64,000 nt of DNA from the NCBI GenBank assembly GCA_023269235.1, contig JAHFTW010000008.1, positions 33,494 to 97,493 of the forward strand, in the 5' to 3' direction. The stretch's first letter is position 1. Each line of letters opens with the position of its first letter. Both the position numbers and the translations under genes were made by a program. The notes below the pieces were generated by a model. It saw nothing but the letters and a program-made list of their open reading frames with translations. It searched no databases and was not told where the DNA came from. This DNA comes from Thermoplasmata archaeon. GTDB taxonomy: Archaea > Thermoplasmatota > E2 > JACPAO01 > JAHFTW01. Shown here piece by piece: positions 8,420 to 16,740 of the stretch.

Positions 8420-9385
8420 TCACGTCGTCTCGGCGAGCCGCTCGAAGAGGTCCGCCACGAGCAGTGGTAGAAGAATCGTCGCGTCGCCCTCCACGGTTTC
8501 CCAGGAAGCGTCCTCCTTGACCTTGCCCCAGGAGACCGCCTCGCGCACGCGGGCGCCGCTCAGGCTGCCGTCGTGCTCGGGGGCCGTCGTGATGTAGACG
8601 ACGGTGTCGAGGCCGTCGCGGAACTGGCTCCACCAGATGACGTGGTGTTTGCTGATGCCGCCGCCGATCATGAGCGAGCCCAGGCGCTTGGCGGCGAAGA
8701 CGAAATCGCACAGCTCCTGCTCGTCCTTCAGCAGGTCGAAGCGGAGGTCGCGGTGGTTCTGGTAGGTCATCCAGACCTGCGCGCCGACCGAGCCGTCGGT
8801 GGGGCCGGGGACGAAGACGGGGATCTTGTTTTTCCAGGCCCAGTAGAGGATGGACTCCTCCTTGTTGGGCTCAGCTCCAGCCCACTCGCCGAGCTTGGCG
8901 CACAATTCGCGCGTGCTGAACTCCTTCGTGCCAGACTGGTACCAGGCCTCCAGGAGCGGGCGCAGCTTGGCCTCCAGGACCTCGCCGTAGCTGGAGTTGG
9001 GGACGAGGACGTTGCCGAGGCGGTTGACGCCCGCGCGGTGCAGCTCGCGGTCGTCCATCTCGAACGAGCCGGCGAGGTAAGGCTCCCACAGGCGGGCAAG
9101 GTCATGGTCCAGCGTGCCGCACGTCGTGATGATGGCGTCCACGAGCCTGTGCTTGACGAGGTCGCGAATGACGCCGCGCGTCCCCGTGGCGCACAGCGCG
9201 GCGGGGAACGAGAGGATGACCTTCTCCTCCTTGTTGGCGACCATGCGGTGGAGCAGGTCGGAGGCGACCGCGAGCTTCTTCGCCGTGAAGCCTCCGCCGT
9301 TCGCCCACATCTGCATGAGCTGCCGCACGCGCGTCGGCTGCGCGATGTTCAGGTCCTTCACGTCGGGGAAGGCGTCCAGGTCCAC
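8420..9385 (-). CDS. dhs: Deoxyhypusine synthase
   Basis: Transfers the aminobutyl group of spermidine to a lysine of initiation factor aIF5A, using NAD, the first step of hypusine formation; found in archaea and eukaryotes. The catalytic lysine is Lys246 in GGGISKHHV, followed by AVSWGKV; the NAD-binding TTCGTLDHD and NSSYGEV segments are also present. 321 aa is a normal length. The gene diverges from a small membrane protein gene across a 76-base gap that holds a strong inverted repeat. No aIF5A gene is in the window. Confidence 0.95.
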   Translation of the reverse strand: MDLDAFPDVKDLNIAQPTRVRQLMQMWANGGGFTAKKLAVASDLLHRMVANKEEKVILSFPAALCATGTRGVIRDLVKHRLVDAIITTCGTLDHDLARLWEPYLAGSFEMDDRELHRAGVNRLGNVLVPNSSYGEVLEAKLRPLLEAWYQSGTKEFSTRELCAKLGEWAGAEPNKEESILYWAWKNKIPVFVPGPTDGSVGAQVWMTYQNHRDLRFDLLKDEQELCDFVFAAKRLGSLMIGGGISKHHVIWWSQFRDGLDTVVYITTAPEHDGSLSGARVREAVSWGKVKEDASWETVEGDATILLPLLVADLFERLAETT

Positions 9386-9430
9386 GCCGTCGCCACCGGG
9401 AGGGGCGCCTTCAGCCTGCCGCCGGGGAAA

Positions 9431-9468
9431 CCTTCACGGCGCAAGCGCCGCTTGCGCTCGCGTGAAGG
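9431..9468. promoter_or_regulatory. Long imperfect inverted repeat between dhs and the 72-aa membrane gene
   Basis: CCTTCACG (9431-9438) pairs with CGTGAAGG (9461-9468), and inside it CGCAAG pairs with CTTGCG around a CGCCG centre, giving a hairpin or a dyad of nearly 38 bases. Its right arm covers the GTG start (9462) of the following gene. It could be an operator dyad for divergent genes, or an RNA hairpin that hides the start codon. Confidence 0.5.
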
Positions 9469-9680
9469 GGCTGTTCTGGGCGGGGCTGGTGGTCTCGGCG
9501 CTTCTCTGGTTCGCCGCCAACTGGCTCGGGGTCCTGTTCCTTACAGACGACCTCGCACGGTTCGCGTTCACGTTCGCGGTCGCGGTCACCGGCGGGGCGC
9601 TCGTGATGCTGGCCCTCCGCGTCCGCGCCGTGCGGACGGGGCGCTACGAGAAGGCGCGTTGGGGCGTGAAGCGGCGCTAG
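9462..9680 (+). CDS. Small membrane protein, 2 TM, 72 aa
   Basis: GTG start. Two hydrophobic helices (LFWAGLVVSALLWFAANWLGVLF and FAFTFAVAVTGGALVMLAL) flank a short TDDLARF loop, and the tail is strongly basic (RVRAVRTGRYEKARWGVKRR), so the C-terminus should be cytoplasmic. Family unknown. It overlaps the stop of the convergent radical SAM gene by three bases through a palindromic CTAG. The start codon is buried in an inverted repeat. Confidence 0.5.
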   Translation: MKGLFWAGLVVSALLWFAANWLGVLFLTDDLARFAFTFAVAVTGGALVMLALRVRAVRTGRYEKARWGVKRR

Positions 9681-10921
9681 GCGTCGTCCGTATCCGCTAG
9701 CGGCAGTGGCGTCCGCTCGACCTCGAGGCGCGTCGCGGTCGGGTGGACCTCGGAGAGCCACGCGGTGACGCCGAGCTCCTCCAGGACGCCCTCCTCGCCG
9801 GCGAGTTCTTCAGCGACCCAGGGCGCGGTCTCGACGCGGCCGTTCTCGACGAAGACCCATTCGGCGGGCACCTCGAAATCGCCGCGCAGCGCCTCCGCAA
9901 CCTCGCCGGGGTCGCCGCCCGGGAGCGGCTGCAGGACGCCGAAGACGAGCGTGCCCTCCTCGGTCTGCTCCTCGAAAGGGCGCTGGACGTTGGTGGCGCG
10001 GCGCTTGAAGCGCTGCATGAGCTGGATGGCGTCCTTGAACGGGCTGCTGCAGAAATGGACCGCGAACGCAGAGGAGCGACGCGAGGTACCAGGCTCCCCA
10101 GCCACCCCGCCGCGCGCCTTCCAGCCGGCGAGCACCGCGAGGCCGGTCTCGCGGCTGCCGGCGACGGACTGCGTCTCATCGTTGGCGGGCTGGTAGCCGA
10201 AGCGCTTGAGGTTCGCGATGTTGGGGTCGCTGAACTCCAGCTCGTTCATGTTGAGGCCGTTGGCGCCCGCCTTCTGAAGGTAGTCCGCCATCGCAAGGAT
10301 GGCCTTCTCCTTGCCCGGGATGCAGGGAATCTCGATGGTCGTCGTGAGGCCGACGCGGACGGCCTCCGCGATGGCGGCGTGGTGCCACGACTCGGGCATG
10401 CGCTCGTAGTCGCGCACGTCGGGGTGGAACCGCATCTCGTCGAGGCCGGCCGCCTTGAGGATAGGGATCCACTTCAGGTCGAAAGCGCAGCTCGTGTAGA
10501 GGTGAATGTGGAAGTCGGGACCGTAGCGCGCCTTGAGCGCCTTGCAGACCTGCTCGACGCGCTCGGGCTTGACCATCGGGTCGCCGCCCGTGATGCCGGC
10601 GCCCTTCGCGCTGATGAGGTCGCACTCGTCGAAGAGGTCCTTCCAGTGCTCGCCCACCGGCTGGCCGTCGCGGGGGGGGTGGATGGCGCGCTCGTTGGCG
10701 AACATGACGTCGCGGTACATCTTCTCCCGGCTGACCGGGCAGTAGAAGCACTCCTTGTCGCACATGCCGGTGACGAAGAGGACGAGCTTGGCGCCCTCGC
10801 GGCACTGGATGCACCCCATCGGCAGGACGCCGAGGTGGCGGCTGCCGGCGTACTTCTCGCCGAGGCCATGCTCGGCCAGCGGCTTCTGCGCCAGGTCCGG
10901 GCCGCCCAGGGGATGCGCCAC
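9677..10921 (-). CDS. Radical SAM protein (COG2108-like, uncharacterised)
   Basis: The [4Fe-4S]/SAM-binding motif is C-x3-C-x2-C at Cys54, Cys58 and Cys61 (CDKECFYC), within a TIM-barrel radical SAM domain (AGITGGDPM, then HIHLYTS, TTTIEIPCIPG). An extra pair Cys37-x2-Cys40 (GCIQC) just upstream may bind another metal centre or zinc. 414 aa; the C-terminal third is charged and less conserved. It looks like the archaeal COG2108 group, related to pyruvate-formate-lyase activating enzymes by annotation but of unknown substrate. It is co-directional with a small cysteine-rich protein upstream. Confidence 0.8.
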   Translation of the reverse strand: MAHPLGGPDLAQKPLAEHGLGEKYAGSRHLGVLPMGCIQCREGAKLVLFVTGMCDKECFYCPVSREKMYRDVMFANERAIHPPRDGQPVGEHWKDLFDECDLISAKGAGITGGDPMVKPERVEQVCKALKARYGPDFHIHLYTSCAFDLKWIPILKAAGLDEMRFHPDVRDYERMPESWHHAAIAEAVRVGLTTTIEIPCIPGKEKAILAMADYLQKAGANGLNMNELEFSDPNIANLKRFGYQPANDETQSVAGSRETGLAVLAGWKARGGVAGEPGTSRRSSAFAVHFCSSPFKDAIQLMQRFKRRATNVQRPFEEQTEEGTLVFGVLQPLPGGDPGEVAEALRGDFEVPAEWVFVENGRVETAPWVAEELAGEEGVLEELGVTAWLSEVHPTATRLEVERTPLPLADTDDA

Positions 10922-10959
10922 GGCGCTTCGTGTCCGACCGCCCTACAAGAGGCTTGCTC

Positions 10960-11196
10960 TCAACGGACCCACTCGACGCCGGCGGGGATGGGCTCGCCCA
11001 GCATTTCGGCGATTGCGGGCATGGACGGGGCGACGACCCAGTCGGCCACGGTGGCGGTGTGCGGGGCGGCCTCGCGGCGACCGTGCAGGGGGCAGGAGTA
11101 GTGCTCCAGCATGAGGCCGTGGTGGATGGAGACGGTGCGGGCGACCTCGCGTCCGCACACGGGGCAAGAGCCGACTGTCATGGTCATACGGGCCAT
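10960..11196 (-). CDS. Small zinc-ribbon-like protein, 78 aa
   Basis: Two cysteine pairs or near-pairs are visible: CPVCGR at residues 10-15 and YSCPLHG with a histidine-rich lead (SIHHGLMLEHYSC), which fits a small zinc-binding module. The remainder (WVVAPSMPAIAEMLGEPIP) is unremarkable. ATG 11196 is chosen because a GGAATAC element lies 26 bases upstream; the frame extends to 11253 without support. It precedes the radical SAM gene on the same strand by about 40 bases and may share its transcript. Function unknown. Confidence 0.6.
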   Translation of the reverse strand: MARMTMTVGSCPVCGREVARTVSIHHGLMLEHYSCPLHGRREAAPHTATVADWVVAPSMPAIAEMLGEPIPAGVEWVR

Positions 11197-11266
11197 GGGT
11201 TCCCCTAGGGCACGGTGGGTATTCCACCGCTTGGATGGGTAGGGTGAAAGCACCCTGCGAGGACGC

Positions 11267-11617
11267 CTACCGCCAGGTGGTGTAGCGATCCATCGCGTTG
11301 AGGAGGCGGGCCTGCGTTTGCGCGTCCACGACCTTCTCCTTGACCTTGTCGTTGAGGAAGACGCGCGCCTCGACGACGGAGTCGCGCGATCCCTTCGCCC
11401 ACATCGTCTGGATGAGCGCCGACTGGACCTCGGGGGCCACGCCGGAGTTCTTCAGGATGTCCTCGCACTCGTAGCGGAAGAAGTTCGCCTTGCTCTGGTC
11501 GAGCATCTTCTCGCGCTGCCGCGACTCGCGGTTGTTGCGGTTGGTCTGGTTGTGCTTCGGCGGCCGAGGGGCTCCGACGATTCCAGGGAGCTTCGGCGGT
11601 CGAAGACGGCGTGCCAC
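11267..11617 (-). CDS. Hypothetical protein, 116 aa
   Basis: Basic N-terminus (residues 1-37, rich in Arg, Pro and Asn) followed by a mostly helical region (KANFFRYECEDILKNSG, then EARVFLNDKVKEKVVDAQTQARLL). I do not recognise it. The GTG start at 11617 follows a strong CTTTATAC element by about 25 bases, supporting expression. It is the last typical high-GC gene before the accessory island to its right. Confidence 0.6.
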   Translation of the reverse strand: MARRLRPPKLPGIVGAPRPPKHNQTNRNNRESRQREKMLDQSKANFFRYECEDILKNSGVAPEVQSALIQTMWAKGSRDSVVEARVFLNDKVKEKVVDAQTQARLLNAMDRYTTWR

Positions 11618-11854
11618 GACTCTGGGTTATCCGTCGCGGTATAAAGCCGGTGCCTAAGGGCTGACAAGTCCTCGGTTAACCGCGTGGCAGGCTTCTGGAG
11701 TGCGATTTGGTCGCTGCCGCATGGCTCGAACGTCTCGTCGCGTGGCCAATTTGGCAGGCCCGGCCCCCGCCGGGGCGGCCAAACGCGGCGAAATTAGCGA
11801 GCGTGGCCTGGCTTGCGCTAGGGAATCTCGTAGCTTGGCCCGCCCGGGGGCGTC
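11618..11854. other. Intergenic left border of the accessory island
   Basis: No convincing gene. It contains the promoter of the 116-aa gene (TATAAA read on the plus strand near 11640), a perfect GGTTAACC palindrome at 11674-11681, and a strong GC hairpin GGCCCCCGCCGGGGCGGCC around 11763-11781. The last lies just downstream of the transposase gene and may mark an element end, but I could not match it to an inverted copy on the other side. Confidence 0.4.
11674..11681. repeat. GGTTAACC palindrome at left island border
   Basis: Perfect 8-base palindrome in a GC-rich genome. The same octamer occurs twice in tandem at 23543-23561 near the other end of the island, and its half-sites (GGTTA/TAACC) form the dyad at 18430-18444 in the central divergent promoter. 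Operator or recombination site are the two ideas; neither is shown. Confidence 0.4.
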
Positions 11855-13111
11855 TTAGTCTGGCGGCGGTGGAGCTGGATCCATGGCTGCCATGGCATCC
11901 ACGACATCGCGGATTGCTCGTTTGACGGTCCAGCTCTTGGGCGCCCGTTCCAACCGCCCGCTCTGCAACGCTTCAAGGAGCGTTTCGAGGCGGGCCAACT
12001 GGCCTCCCGTGATTACCGCCACCTTGGTCAGGTAGCCGAGCAGGAAGGCTTGGATGGTCTTTGGGCGAAGGCTCTCGCGGTCGTTCGTGAAGTGCTGAAA
12101 GAAGACCTCGATGCGGTGACGGCGGAGATACAAGTCTGCAAGCGTCTCCGCGCCGAGGTCGAAGAGGTCGCTCGCGAGCGCCATGCTCGTATCCGGATTC
12201 CAGTTCCATTTGGGCTGCTTGCGCGTGCCGCCGTTAGGGGTGATGCCCACCTTGAGGGTCAACTGGACCGTGGTCGGGTCACCTTGGAACCGGCCCTTGA
12301 AGTTCTTCACCTTGTACGCGAACCTTTCCCGCGATTTGGGCATACGATCCGCGTAAACCGGCAGCGACTCCAGGGCGATCTGTTCGCACAATTCGGAGAT
12401 ACGGAGCTTGCGACCATCTTCCAATACGAACCAGCGGTTGCTCTCTTCGCCTGTCCTGACGCGGTGCATGAATCGCGCCCGGAACTTGATTTGTTTCCCG
12501 CGGAATCCAGAAGAGTCGTACGCGCGATCCCCAATGGAGACCGCGGGAACGATGTGCATACGGCTGTAGGCGGCCTCCGCCCATTCCCGATGAAGACGGA
12601 CTTGTTGTTCGAGGGCGCCCGTCAAGTGGACCATGAATGGCAACATGATCCAGTGTCCCTTGCAACGCCATGCCAAGATGCCGTTCAGCATCTTGTGGCA
12701 GAAGGGGGCGCTCTTGTTGGAGGCGCTGGCCTTGAGCGCAAACGGTTGGCGACTGACCTCAACAATGATTACCTTGTTCTTCTTCTGGGTCAGATAGTAT
12801 TCCGCCTCGTTGATGTCCAGAATGGAGAGGACCTCGTGATCGTCAGGCGGGAAGGCTGCCAGGCGTTCCACGACGCGCTCCTGGAGGCGTTCATTGAAGG
12901 CCTTGGTTGCCGCCGCGATATCCACGTCTTGCAAGCGCGTGCTGAACGTGCTGGACTGAATGCCGCCGCGCTCGTTTTCCCTAGAGAAGATGCTCTCGTT
13001 GCGAATCACGCACGGAACCAACTTGGCAACTGTGTCCTCCGGTTCAACGACGCCTGCGCGACGAAACACGAACTCCAGATCATCGCGTGTTTCCCGAGCG
13101 TAGCGTGTCAT
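11855..13111 (-). CDS. DDE-type transposase, IS4-like
   Basis: 418 aa. The C-terminal LYLRRHRIEVFFQHFTND matches the Y-(2)-R-(3)-E signature of IS4-type transposases, and VSIGDRAYDSSGFRGK looks like the second catalytic aspartate region with its following turn. The first aspartate is less certain (possibly in SILDINEAEYYL). ATG 13111 overlaps the stop of the upstream gene as ATGA, so both are read from one transcript. The gene appears intact. I could not find clear terminal inverted repeats or target duplications, so the element limits are unknown. Assignment to a transposase is fairly sure; the family is not. Confidence 0.7.
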   Translation of the reverse strand: MTRYARETRDDLEFVFRRAGVVEPEDTVAKLVPCVIRNESIFSRENERGGIQSSTFSTRLQDVDIAAATKAFNERLQERVVERLAAFPPDDHEVLSILDINEAEYYLTQKKNKVIIVEVSRQPFALKASASNKSAPFCHKMLNGILAWRCKGHWIMLPFMVHLTGALEQQVRLHREWAEAAYSRMHIVPAVSIGDRAYDSSGFRGKQIKFRARFMHRVRTGEESNRWFVLEDGRKLRISELCEQIALESLPVYADRMPKSRERFAYKVKNFKGRFQGDPTTVQLTLKVGITPNGGTRKQPKWNWNPDTSMALASDLFDLGAETLADLYLRRHRIEVFFQHFTNDRESLRPKTIQAFLLGYLTKVAVITGGQLARLETLLEALQSGRLERAPKSWTVKRAIRDVVDAMAAMDPAPPPPD

Positions 13112-13680
13112 GCGGATTCCCCCACGAACGTCAGTGGCGGAACAGCCCGGTAGATTGCCCAAGTGCTGTTGTTGCGTTTGGGATTGACTTCCTGGACCTG
13201 CCAGCGCTCTGTCTCAATCGCTTCGATGGCTCCTTTCCAACGCCGATACGACAGGACGTAGAGGGCACTTCCGCCCGGCTTGCGACTGGTGCCCGTTTCC
13301 CGCTTTACGATGAACAACGCGTGGATCTCCTCCAGTGGCAACTTGAGCAACGAAGCAACCATTTGGGCCATCGTGAAGTTGCCATTGTTGTAGTTCGTCT
13401 TGACCCAGCGAATCATCGCTTCAGCCGAGGGCGCCGTCGGTTTCCCTGGCACCTTGGGCGGCTCCTCGACGACGTCTTCGGATTGGGTTTTCTCGCCGAT
13501 TGGGAACTCGTCGCGGCGACCCTTGTCCGCAGTCATGGCCACGAGCTCCTTGATCTGCTCGGCGGAAATGCGACCGCCGGCGAGCTCCTTCACGAACCTG
13601 GCGAGGGCACCGTACGTGCCCAAGACATTCATGGGCCCGCCTGGGACGAAGACGATGCGGCATTCGTCGCTCTCAGCCAT
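13108..13680 (-). CDS. Hypothetical partner gene overlapping the transposase, 190 aa
   Basis: Two parts joined by a Pro/Lys/Glu-rich linker (about residues 70-92): an N-terminal region with FVPGGPMNVLGTYGALARFVKEL, and a C-terminal region (AEAMIRWVKTNYNNGNFTMAQMVASLLKL...ALYVLSYRRWKGAIEAIE) that resembles a small winged-helix-like fold. No family recognised. The ATGA overlap with the transposase gene implies translational coupling, as for accessory or regulatory proteins of two-gene insertion elements. ATG 13680 is chosen; the frame is open to 13836. Confidence 0.5.
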   Translation of the reverse strand: MAESDECRIVFVPGGPMNVLGTYGALARFVKELAGGRISAEQIKELVAMTADKGRRDEFPIGEKTQSEDVVEEPPKVPGKPTAPSAEAMIRWVKTNYNNGNFTMAQMVASLLKLPLEEIHALFIVKRETGTSRKPGGSALYVLSYRRWKGAIEAIETERWQVQEVNPKRNNSTWAIYRAVPPLTFVGESA

Positions 13681-14378
13681 GAACCGGCCCCCGCGTACTT
13701 TGCTTGAGAATCGACCTGGGGATGGGCCGGCTTCGTAGCTGTGGTTCTGCCCGCGCTTGGAGCGTGCCGTCTCGGCGTCCTCCACGTGTTGCGTAGCAGG
13801 CAGCGGTTGCACCGGATTCACCGGATACAAACGCAAAAGATAAGGTGAAAACCGGCGGCCATGAAATGGGGCGGCAGGATTCGAGGACAGTGGGGGTGAA
13901 AGGGGGAGTGGATTGCCTAGCCGGAAGGCTCGCGGGCAGCCGTGCGCTGCAAGTCGGGGAAGCGGTTGCCGCGGAAGCCAGGCTTGGTTGGCGTTCCGTA
14001 GGACACCGCGGACCGATCATTTGTTCAACGCTCGCCAGACCGCCCAGCCGACCTTGAGCCAGGGGTTTGGCTGCACCCCGACAATGGCGTCTGCTAGCGC
14101 CAGCGATTCGCGCCCCATGCCGATTGGCTGGCCCCCGCTTTTCCTCGTCAGGGAGGTCCGTTTGGGACCCGACCCTGCACGAACGATTTTGGGACCTGGA
14201 GTAAGCTTCTTAACTGAACGATTCGGTGTAACCATTGGCCTTCACTATCCTTGACCTCCGGGTTGAGGGGAAGAGGGGAAGATTCCGCGTCCTGCGGTTC
14301 GAAGCCGACTAGATGTGAAGTCGGACGGCTTCGTTTCTTTGGGTTCCCTTAGGGACCCCCATAGCGAGTTTTAGACGG
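13681..14378. other. Gene-poor stretch inside the island with hairpins
   Basis: No confident gene. A 72-codon minus-strand frame at 14017-14235 (basic, MVTPNRSVKKLTPGPK start) has no recognisable similarity and no clear promoter. Two near-repeats of TTTGGGACC (around 14163 and 14189) and two consecutive hairpins at 14300-14333 and 14341-14359 are visible. The right end of the transposon is probably in this stretch but I could not define it. Confidence 0.35.
14300..14340 (+). terminator. Hairpin followed by T-run
   Basis: CGAAGCCG-ACT at 14300-14310 pairs with AGT-CGG-(AC)-GGCTTCG ending at 14333, leaving an 8-base loop, and is followed by TTTCTTT. A second hairpin, GGGTTCCC/GGGACCCC, follows at 14341-14359. 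No plus-strand gene ends here, so it may belong to a non-coding RNA or to the mobile element end rather than being a simple gene terminator. Confidence 0.35.
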
Positions 14379-14819
14379 TCACCTCTCCTCCCTTTTCTCC
14401 TTCGTTTTTTGGAACGTGTATGAGACGTAGCGGCCTCGTTTTGCGCCTGGTGAGCTCCAGGTGCCACCCTTTTCTTTGGCAATCTCTTCGAGGGCCTCTT
14501 TTCGTGAACGATCAAACGTTACGCGGAGGCTCTTCTGGTCGCTCGCAATAGGCCGGCCCAACACCCATTCTTGCAACTGAGCCGGGGTGTGCTTCATCGG
14601 CTTTCCGCGGGTCGTGAGCTCCTTGATGATCCGTGACGTGTGCTCGTGCCTGAACAGTTTTTGGTCCTGCGCGAGAGCGGAGCGAACGCTGGTCCGGCGA
14701 CTGCCCTCGGCTACCGCGCCCAGTTCGCCTTGCAACGCGCCCACTTGCTTTGCGCTCAACTCAAACGACAACACGAATCCGCCTCCCGGCACCGGAGTGG
14801 CCTTCACGTGAAGCTTCAT
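14379..14819 (-). CDS. Hypothetical basic protein, 146 aa
   Basis: Begins with a beta-like stretch (MKLHVKATPVPGGGFVLSFEL) and continues with basic helical segments; the last third (KSLRVTFDRSRKEALEEIAKEKGG) and the tail KTKEKREER are strongly charged. No family recognised. It lies in the lower-GC island, stands alone, and has no clear TATA-like element at the leaderless distance. Likely acquired DNA. Confidence 0.45.
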   Translation of the reverse strand: MKLHVKATPVPGGGFVLSFELSAKQVGALQGELGAVAEGSRRTSVRSALAQDQKLFRHEHTSRIIKELTTRGKPMKHTPAQLQEWVLGRPIASDQKSLRVTFDRSRKEALEEIAKEKGGTWSSPGAKRGRYVSYTFQKTKEKREER

Positions 14820-15294
14820 GGCCGACCCGACGGGTCAATTCAACTTAATCTCTTCGCACCATGACCTGGCAACGACGAACCAGATTCAATGAAAGCATCT
14901 CGCCAAGCACAAGTTGTATTGAATTAGGAATTGGGCCCGCCTGAAAAGCCGCAAAACGTGGCAAATCTCCGGCTCATTCTCGATTTCAAATCCTCTTTTT
15001 CATGAAACCATCTTGGTCAAACTTGTGAAGAAAACCAAACGATTTCTGTCCCCATGGCTGGCGTCCTTGAGGCCGGGCGTAGGACTGGTTGTTAAGCATC
15101 TCGGAGACCGCGGTTAGCCGTTTGAGGGACCGGGATCACAGGAGGTCGCATGCCGCGAGCGCGCCGGCCAGGGCCGTCGTGATGGGAATGAAGTCTGAGA
15201 TCTCCATGTCGATGAGAGCGATTCTGGGCGCTAAAAATGAATTGGCCGTGAACGTAGGTTGCTGGTTGCAGCTACGGTGGGGAAAGGGAACGAC
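14820..15294. other. Non-coding, AT-richer stretch of the island
   Basis: No convincing gene on either strand; the base composition is the most AT-rich of the window (around 14870-15050). A short minus-strand open segment at about 15137-15280 encodes a plausible hydrophobic-acidic tail (IALIDMEISDFIPITTALAG) without a good start, which could be a gene remnant. No repeats or tRNA seen. Confidence 0.35.
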
Positions 15295-16662
15295 CTAGGC
15301 CAAGTGACCGTACCAGTTGAGCGCTGTGGACACGTCGAAAGATGAGGTGCCCCATTCGGGAGCTTGACCTGGGAACGCCGATGGCGGATTGGGGCCGTCA
15401 CATCTCCAGATTCGGTACTCTTGCCCCACGCAGCCGATTGCAAAGCACCAACCGCTCGCCGTTCGCCTCCACGCATACCAAGCTTGACCGTCGGTCCGGA
15501 TCACGAGCACTATTCCGGGATCACCGACGACGCCTGCGACCTGAAAATCGAAGCCGGGTCGAGTTAGAAGGTGTTTGTATCGACCTGCGGGCGCATGATC
15601 GTACGATCCATGCATGCACGATGCCAGCCAATCCAACGTTTTGCAGGTCGCTTTGAATTCGCGTTTGTCGCGGCGCCTTCCTTCCTCGTCTACGGCGTTT
15701 GATCCAGCGAAGGCAATGAGGTCGCGTTGCGCCTGTAGAATCGCAGCTTCCGCCGCATCGAGCTGTGCCCGCCATTCCAGAGTAGCCGTCCGAGCGCCAG
15801 TGAACGAAGTCGCTCGTGCAATGTGGAAGGTGCCGCTCTTGGCTGCAGCAATGTACTTCAGTCGCCAACCAAGGACAGAGGCGAATCCGGCGCGCACTGC
15901 AAGAGACGGCCGGCGGTCGTTATTCGCAAAACCAAGGCGGGTGAATGCTGATTCGTACCCCGCGATTACGGCGAAACCTGCAACAAAGGGCAGCGCGGCA
16001 AGAGTCAAACCAATCTGCAGTAGTGTCGCTTGCACGGGGGTGACGAGATCATAGTGGAACCCCTTGGATTGGAAAACCAGGGCAGTGTGGACAACGATGA
16101 GAATGAAAATGCCACGGAGCAGTTTTGGCGAGAGTACCCTCCACTCGGCTTGCTCTTTACCTTTCGTGATAATGGGCGCCACCACGATGACCAATCCAAA
16201 GAGCTGGAGAACCAGTTCCCACCAATACGAAAGCGGTTCGAGGTTTACCGCGAATTCAATAATGGCCGTAAAACCTGCGAGCTGACGAACAGAGTTCCAA
16301 AGATATCCTTCCTTGACTTCATTCAGATTCACCATCAGGATGAATCCACTGGTCAAGCACCACTGCAGAGAGGCTCTGGAATCGCTCAGGTGCCACAATC
16401 CAAGACGTTCGGCACCGAGGAGCACGATGCCTACCCAGACGAAAAGCGTCAGCATGGGAACGTACACTTTCCACTGCAGAAATGCCTTCAGGACCCCGCC
16501 AAGGCCACGCAAGCTCTGACGCCCGCCTGAAGTTACGAGGAGGAAACAGGCCGCCGCAGCAATCAAAGTAAGTACAGCAAGTTCGCGACTGTTGAAATCA
16601 AAACCGTAAGTGGACCTCAGTTCTTCCATCCACGCGGTTACTCTGGCGAGCCAATCCTGCAC
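15295..16662 (-). CDS. Multi-pass membrane protein with cytosolic C-terminal domain, 455 aa
   Basis: About seven hydrophobic helices in residues 25-245, then a soluble domain of about 200 residues with several Trp and Cys (LDWLASCMHGSYDH, GQAWYAWRRTASGWCFAIG, EYRIWRCDG). The layout of membrane module plus soluble domain resembles sensors or effectors, but I recognise no family. GTG 16662 follows a CTTTAATTG element by about 26 bases, so it should be expressed. It is in the lower-GC island. Confidence 0.55.
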   Translation of the reverse strand: MQDWLARVTAWMEELRSTYGFDFNSRELAVLTLIAAAACFLLVTSGGRQSLRGLGGVLKAFLQWKVYVPMLTLFVWVGIVLLGAERLGLWHLSDSRASLQWCLTSGFILMVNLNEVKEGYLWNSVRQLAGFTAIIEFAVNLEPLSYWWELVLQLFGLVIVVAPIITKGKEQAEWRVLSPKLLRGIFILIVVHTALVFQSKGFHYDLVTPVQATLLQIGLTLAALPFVAGFAVIAGYESAFTRLGFANNDRRPSLAVRAGFASVLGWRLKYIAAAKSGTFHIARATSFTGARTATLEWRAQLDAAEAAILQAQRDLIAFAGSNAVDEEGRRRDKREFKATCKTLDWLASCMHGSYDHAPAGRYKHLLTRPGFDFQVAGVVGDPGIVLVIRTDGQAWYAWRRTASGWCFAIGCVGQEYRIWRCDGPNPPSAFPGQAPEWGTSSFDVSTALNWYGHLA

Positions 16663-16740
16663 ACTTCAGAATGCACGCGAGAACCAATTAAAGTGTCTAA
16701 GCGAACAGCTTCTTGCTCCCGGGCGAAAGATTGCCGGCGA

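Noticed and set aside
14017..14235. 72-codon minus-strand frame in the island gap
   Set aside because: No recognisable motif, no TATA element at the right distance; kept only as part of the gap description.
14291..14310. GGTTCGAAGCC as the T-arm of a tRNA
   Set aside because: No matching acceptor stem, D-arm or anticodon arm upstream; it forms a local hairpin instead.
15089..15298. 69-codon plus-strand frame, and an 81-codon minus-strand frame at 15231-15476
   Set aside because: Low similarity to real protein composition; the second overlaps the end of the 455-aa membrane protein gene on the same strand in another frame.
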